From: JBGPEQ01 sp050180895
Lineage (GTDB): Bacteria; Pseudomonadota; Alphaproteobacteria; Dongiales; Dongiaceae
DNA length: 64,000 nt
NCBI GenBank assembly: GCA_050180895.1
Contig: JBFXDS010000008.1
Coordinates: 62,001 to 126,000, forward strand
Direction: 5' to 3'
Below are positions 61,751 to 64,000 of the stretch, in pieces; position 1 is the first letter of the stretch, and each line of letters starts with the position of its first letter. Under the pieces are notes generated by a model, which was given only the letters and a program-made list of their open reading frames with translations, was not told the origin of the DNA and made no database searches. The translations under genes were made by a program, and so were the position numbers.

Positions 61751-62782
61751 ATGAAGCCGCTTCGTCGCCTGCCGCCCCTGAACGCGCTGCGCAGCTATGA
61801 GGCCGCCGCGCGCCATCTGAGCTTCACCAAGTCCGCGGGGGAGCTGGGCGTCACGCCCGCCGCCGTCAGCCACCAGGTGAAGATGTTGGAGGAGCATATC
61901 GGCGTCGCGCTGTTCCAGCGCGTCAACCGGCAACTCGTCCTGACCGAGGCCGGCGAGGCCTGCCTGCCCGGCATCCGCACCGCCTTTCAGGGTCTCGCGG
62001 CCGCCATCGATTCCATCAGCCTGGCCGGCCGGAGCGGGGTGCTGAGCGTGAGCGTCGCGCCGTCGCTGGCGGGGAAATGGCTGCTGCCGCGGCTCGAGCG
62101 GTTCAAGGCGATGCATCCGGACATCGACGTGCGGGTGTCGGCCTCGATGCAGCTCGCCGATTTTGCCAGCGGCGAGATCGACGTGGCCATCCGCTACGGC
62201 GCCGGACGCTATCCCGGACTCGGCGCCGAGTTGCTGATCAACGAGGCCGTCGTGCCGGTCTGCAGCCCGAAGCTCCTGGAGGGGCCGCAGCCGCTGCGCT
62301 CACCGGCCGACGTCCGGTTCCACACGCTGCTGCACGACGACAGCCCCGACGACGACGCGTCCTGCCCGACCTGGGAGATGTGGCTGAAGGCGGCCGGCGT
62401 GGACGGCGATGCCGCGCGCGGGCCGCGCTTCGACCAGTCGAGCCTGGTGCTGGAGGCCGCGGCGCTGGGCCAGGGAATCGCCCTGGCGAAATCGACGATC
62501 GCGTCGGCCGACCTGGCGGCCGGGCGCGTGGTCAAGCCCTTCGAGCTGACGCTGCCGCTCGAGTTCGCCTACTACATCGTCTATCCCGAGTCGAAGACGC
62601 TGATGCCGAAGGTCGACCTGTTTATCCGCTGGCTCAAGGAGGAGGTGACGTCGGCCGCGTCGCCGCGGCCGTCGGCGCGGTTGCGGCCTGTGCCTGGCGG
62701 CGGGCGGCGCGGCCCGGCTGCGACAGCCGCGCGCGAACGGCCCGCCGCTGCGGCCGCCGGCCCGCGCCGGGCGACCGCGTGA
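61751..62782 (+). CDS. LysR-family transcriptional regulator (GcvA-like)
   Basis: 343 aa. N-terminal winged HTH: RLPPLNALRSYEAAARHLSFTKSAGELGVTPAAVSHQVKMLEEHIGVALF (landmark ELGVTPAAVSHQVK). The effector domain is complete, with SVAPSLAGKWLLPRLERF and EAAALGQGIALAKSTIA. GcvA-type members control glycine cleavage, beta-lactamase and others. The last 45 residues are an unusual Ala/Arg/Pro-rich tail (SAASPRPSARLRPVP, ending PRRATA). It begins with GGAGGAG-tcat-ATG, 274 bases after the riboswitch terminator, and no other gene lies between. It could be SAM-controlled. Confidence 0.9.
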   Translation: MKPLRRLPPLNALRSYEAAARHLSFTKSAGELGVTPAAVSHQVKMLEEHIGVALFQRVNRQLVLTEAGEACLPGIRTAFQGLAAAIDSISLAGRSGVLSVSVAPSLAGKWLLPRLERFKAMHPDIDVRVSASMQLADFASGEIDVAIRYGAGRYPGLGAELLINEAVVPVCSPKLLEGPQPLRSPADVRFHTLLHDDSPDDDASCPTWEMWLKAAGVDGDAARGPRFDQSSLVLEAAALGQGIALAKSTIASADLAAGRVVKPFELTLPLEFAYYIVYPESKTLMPKVDLFIRWLKEEVTSAASPRPSARLRPVPGGGRRGPAATAARERPAAAAAGPRRATA

Positions 62783-62891
62783 GGCGGCCGGGCAAGAAAA
62801 ACTACAAACACGCCCTAGAATTTATCGCGTGTGCCGGCGCCGGACCGGCCCCCATATTGATGCGACCGACAACATCGGATGGAGACTGCAG

Positions 62892-63539
62892 GTGACTGTT
62901 CAACTCGGCGACATTGCCCCCGATTTCACGCAGGAGTCGACGCAGGGCCGCATCCAGTTCCACAGCTGGCTCGGCGACAGTTGGGGCGTGCTGTTCTCCC
63001 ACCCGAAGGACTTCACGCCGGTGTGCACGACGGAGCTTGCGGAGGCGGCGAGGCTCAAGCCCGAGTTCGCGCGCCGCAACGTCAAGATCATCGGACTCTC
63101 TGTTGATACGCTCGACTCGCACAAGGCGTGGGGGAACGACATCCGCGAGACCCAGGGACATGCCGTCAACTTCCCCATCCTGGCCGACGCCGATCGGACG
63201 GTCTCGACGCTCTACGGCATGATCCACCCGAAGTCGGATCCGGCGCTCACCGTGCGCGCCGCCTTCGTCATCGCGCCGGACAAGAAGCTGCGGCTCACCC
63301 TCACCTATCCGCCGAGCACGGGGCGGAATTTCGAGGAGATCCTCCGCGTCGTGGACTCGCTGCAGCTGACCGACGCGCACAAGGTCGCAACGCCGGTCAA
63401 CTGGCGGCACGGCGACGACGTCATCATCGTCCCGTCGCTCAGCGACGAGGATGCCGAGCGTCGCTTCCCGAACGGCTGGCGGAGCGCCCGGCCGTACTTG
63501 CGGATCGTCCGCCAGCCAGCCAGCTTCGCCGGCCCCTGA
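62892..63539 (+). CDS. 1-Cys peroxiredoxin (Prx6 type)
   Basis: 215 aa. The peroxidatic site is FSHPKDFTPVCTTELAEAA with the cysteine near residue 45. The late part DALTVRAAFVIAPDKKLRLTLTYPPSTGRNFEEILRVVDSLQ has the Prx6 marks, YPPSTGRN in particular, and no resolving cysteine is seen. It reduces hydrogen peroxide and alkyl hydroperoxides. The start is GTG at 62892, with GGAGACTGCA before it. It lies 109 bases after the LysR gene on the same strand and may be co-transcribed. Confidence 0.95.
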   Translation: MTVQLGDIAPDFTQESTQGRIQFHSWLGDSWGVLFSHPKDFTPVCTTELAEAARLKPEFARRNVKIIGLSVDTLDSHKAWGNDIRETQGHAVNFPILADADRTVSTLYGMIHPKSDPALTVRAAFVIAPDKKLRLTLTYPPSTGRNFEEILRVVDSLQLTDAHKVATPVNWRHGDDVIIVPSLSDEDAERRFPNGWRSARPYLRIVRQPASFAGP

Positions 63540-63579
63540 TGCCGGCAGCCTCAGGCGATCGTTCCTTGGAAGGTGACGC

Positions 63580-63801
63580 ATGGCCCGCCGACCGAGGCCG
63601 GCAGTCAAGATTGGAAATAGAAGCGACGACATGGAGAGCCATCAACTTGCATTCGACTACACCGCCGGACAGCCGGCAGCGGTGTCGCTCCCGCGGCCGC
63701 CGGTCTGGCGGTACCTCTTCCTCGCGGGCATCAATCCCGGCTTCTGGACGCTGGTCTGCCTCGGGTTGTTCGTGGCGGCCACGCTGCGATTGCTGTCCTG
63801 A
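63580..63801 (+). CDS. Small membrane protein of unknown function
   Basis: 73 aa with a single membrane helix near the C-terminus (FWTLVCLGLFVAATLRLL, about residues 53-71). The first half is basic to neutral (MARRPRPAVKIGNRSDD). Two starts are possible: ATG at 63580, with GGAAGG six bases upstream, or ATG at 63631 (MESHQLAFDY). It sits between the peroxiredoxin and the sulfate-binding protein, with 76 bases to the latter. A role in sulfate uptake is only suggested by position. Confidence 0.65.
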   Translation: MARRPRPAVKIGNRSDDMESHQLAFDYTAGQPAAVSLPRPPVWRYLFLAGINPGFWTLVCLGLFVAATLRLLS

Positions 63802-63877
63802 GGCGGGAGCCGAACCGGGCGTCGTGGGTTGAATCGCCAATCACGTGGATCCTTATCAACAAGCAGGAGATCGGAAC

Positions 63878-64000
63878 ATGCAAGGCAAGACGATACGGTT
63901 GTTGGGCAGCGCGGTCGTGGCGCTGGGCGCCATGACGGGGGCGGCGTGGGCGGCGGACGTGACGCTGCTGAACGTGTCCTACGACCCCACGCGCGAGCTC
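63878..64000 (+). CDS. Sulfate/thiosulfate ABC transporter substrate-binding protein (partial)
   Basis: Only the first 41 codons are inside the window. The signal peptide MQGKTIRLLGSAVVALGAM and the start of the mature protein ADVTLLNVSYDPTREL are visible; LLNVSYDPTREL is the near-invariant N-terminus of Sbp/CysP sulfate-binding proteins. The start is ATG at 63878 with CAGGAG nine bases upstream. The rest of the transporter genes (cysTWA) would lie to the right. It ends the plus-strand run that begins at the second SAM-II riboswitch. Confidence 0.9.
   Translation, partial: MQGKTIRLLGSAVVALGAMTGAAWAADVTLLNVSYDPTREL

Noticed and set aside
61498..61754. 85-codon frame between the second riboswitch terminator and the LysR gene
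   Set aside because: It overlaps the LysR start by ATGA, but has no ribosome site, an odd composition and no motif; kept only as a note in the riboswitch finding.

Overview
The window is high-GC chromosomal DNA from an alphaproteobacterium. A Rhodospirillales-like host is my inference. It rests on the block moeB-dut-coaBC / ubiB-ubiE / mutM / rpsT / dnaA-dnaN-recF-gyrB, a RegB/RegA redox two-component pair, an MmcB-family protein, paired alphaproteobacterial-type palindromic repeats, and two SAM-II riboswitches, a class typical of alphaproteobacteria. I found no tRNA, rRNA, CRISPR array, insertion sequence or prophage.

Layout. 1-16 kb is core housekeeping: moeB (cut by the left edge), dut and coaBC on the minus strand; cysH on the plus strand behind a SAM-II riboswitch and terminator; ubiB and ubiE (minus); mutM, a small exported protein, an enoyl-CoA hydratase, rpsT, a rhodanese, dnaA, dnaN, recF and gyrB (plus). 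16-20.8 kb is a looser stretch with short repeats, an entericidin-like/OmpA fusion lipoprotein, a frameshifted GNAT acetyltransferase, an unknown protein, two more GNAT proteins and a cupin remnant. 20.9-27.7 kb carries a class A PBP, a VOC protein, a YgjP-like metalloprotease, an Ada-like repair protein, a YcgN-family protein, an SCO1-like protein and a SYLF lipoprotein. 27.8-31.1 kb holds cobalamin genes (histidine phosphatase, cobS, cyclase-like protein, cobT). 31.2-34.8 kb is an ABC-2 exporter and regBA. 34.8-42.5 kb contains twin transglutaminase-like proteases, a HerA-type ATPase coupled to a soluble histidine kinase, a degenerate HD-GYP sensor, a PPP phosphatase and mmcB. 42.5-48 kb has mtgA and a five-gene ECF sigma operon with DUF1800 and DUF1501 proteins. 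48-52 kb has a PA14-like protein, an EamA transporter, a small lipoprotein, an EEP hydrolase and a TetR regulator. 52-57.7 kb is a peptide-type ABC importer with a fused double ATPase. 57.7-58.5 kb is a putative two-gene toxin-antitoxin-like module. 58.6-61 kb is a dimethylglycine/sarcosine-dehydrogenase-like flavoprotein. 61-64 kb is a second SAM-II riboswitch followed on the same strand by a LysR regulator, a 1-Cys peroxiredoxin, a small membrane protein and the start of a sulfate-binding protein.

The most interesting theme is sulfur control. Two well-formed SAM-II aptamers, each followed by an intrinsic terminator, lie about 59 kb apart. One precedes cysH (sulfate reduction). The other precedes a run of genes that ends in a periplasmic sulfate-binding protein (sulfate uptake). 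SAM may therefore repress both ends of sulfate assimilation, with a LysR regulator and a peroxiredoxin caught in the second unit. Other points worth a second look are a near-leaderless autorepressed gene pair, a sensor with a dismantled HD-GYP site, an ECF operon in which every junction is an ATGA overlap, and a cyclase-like protein coupled to cobT that has lost its metal-binding histidine.
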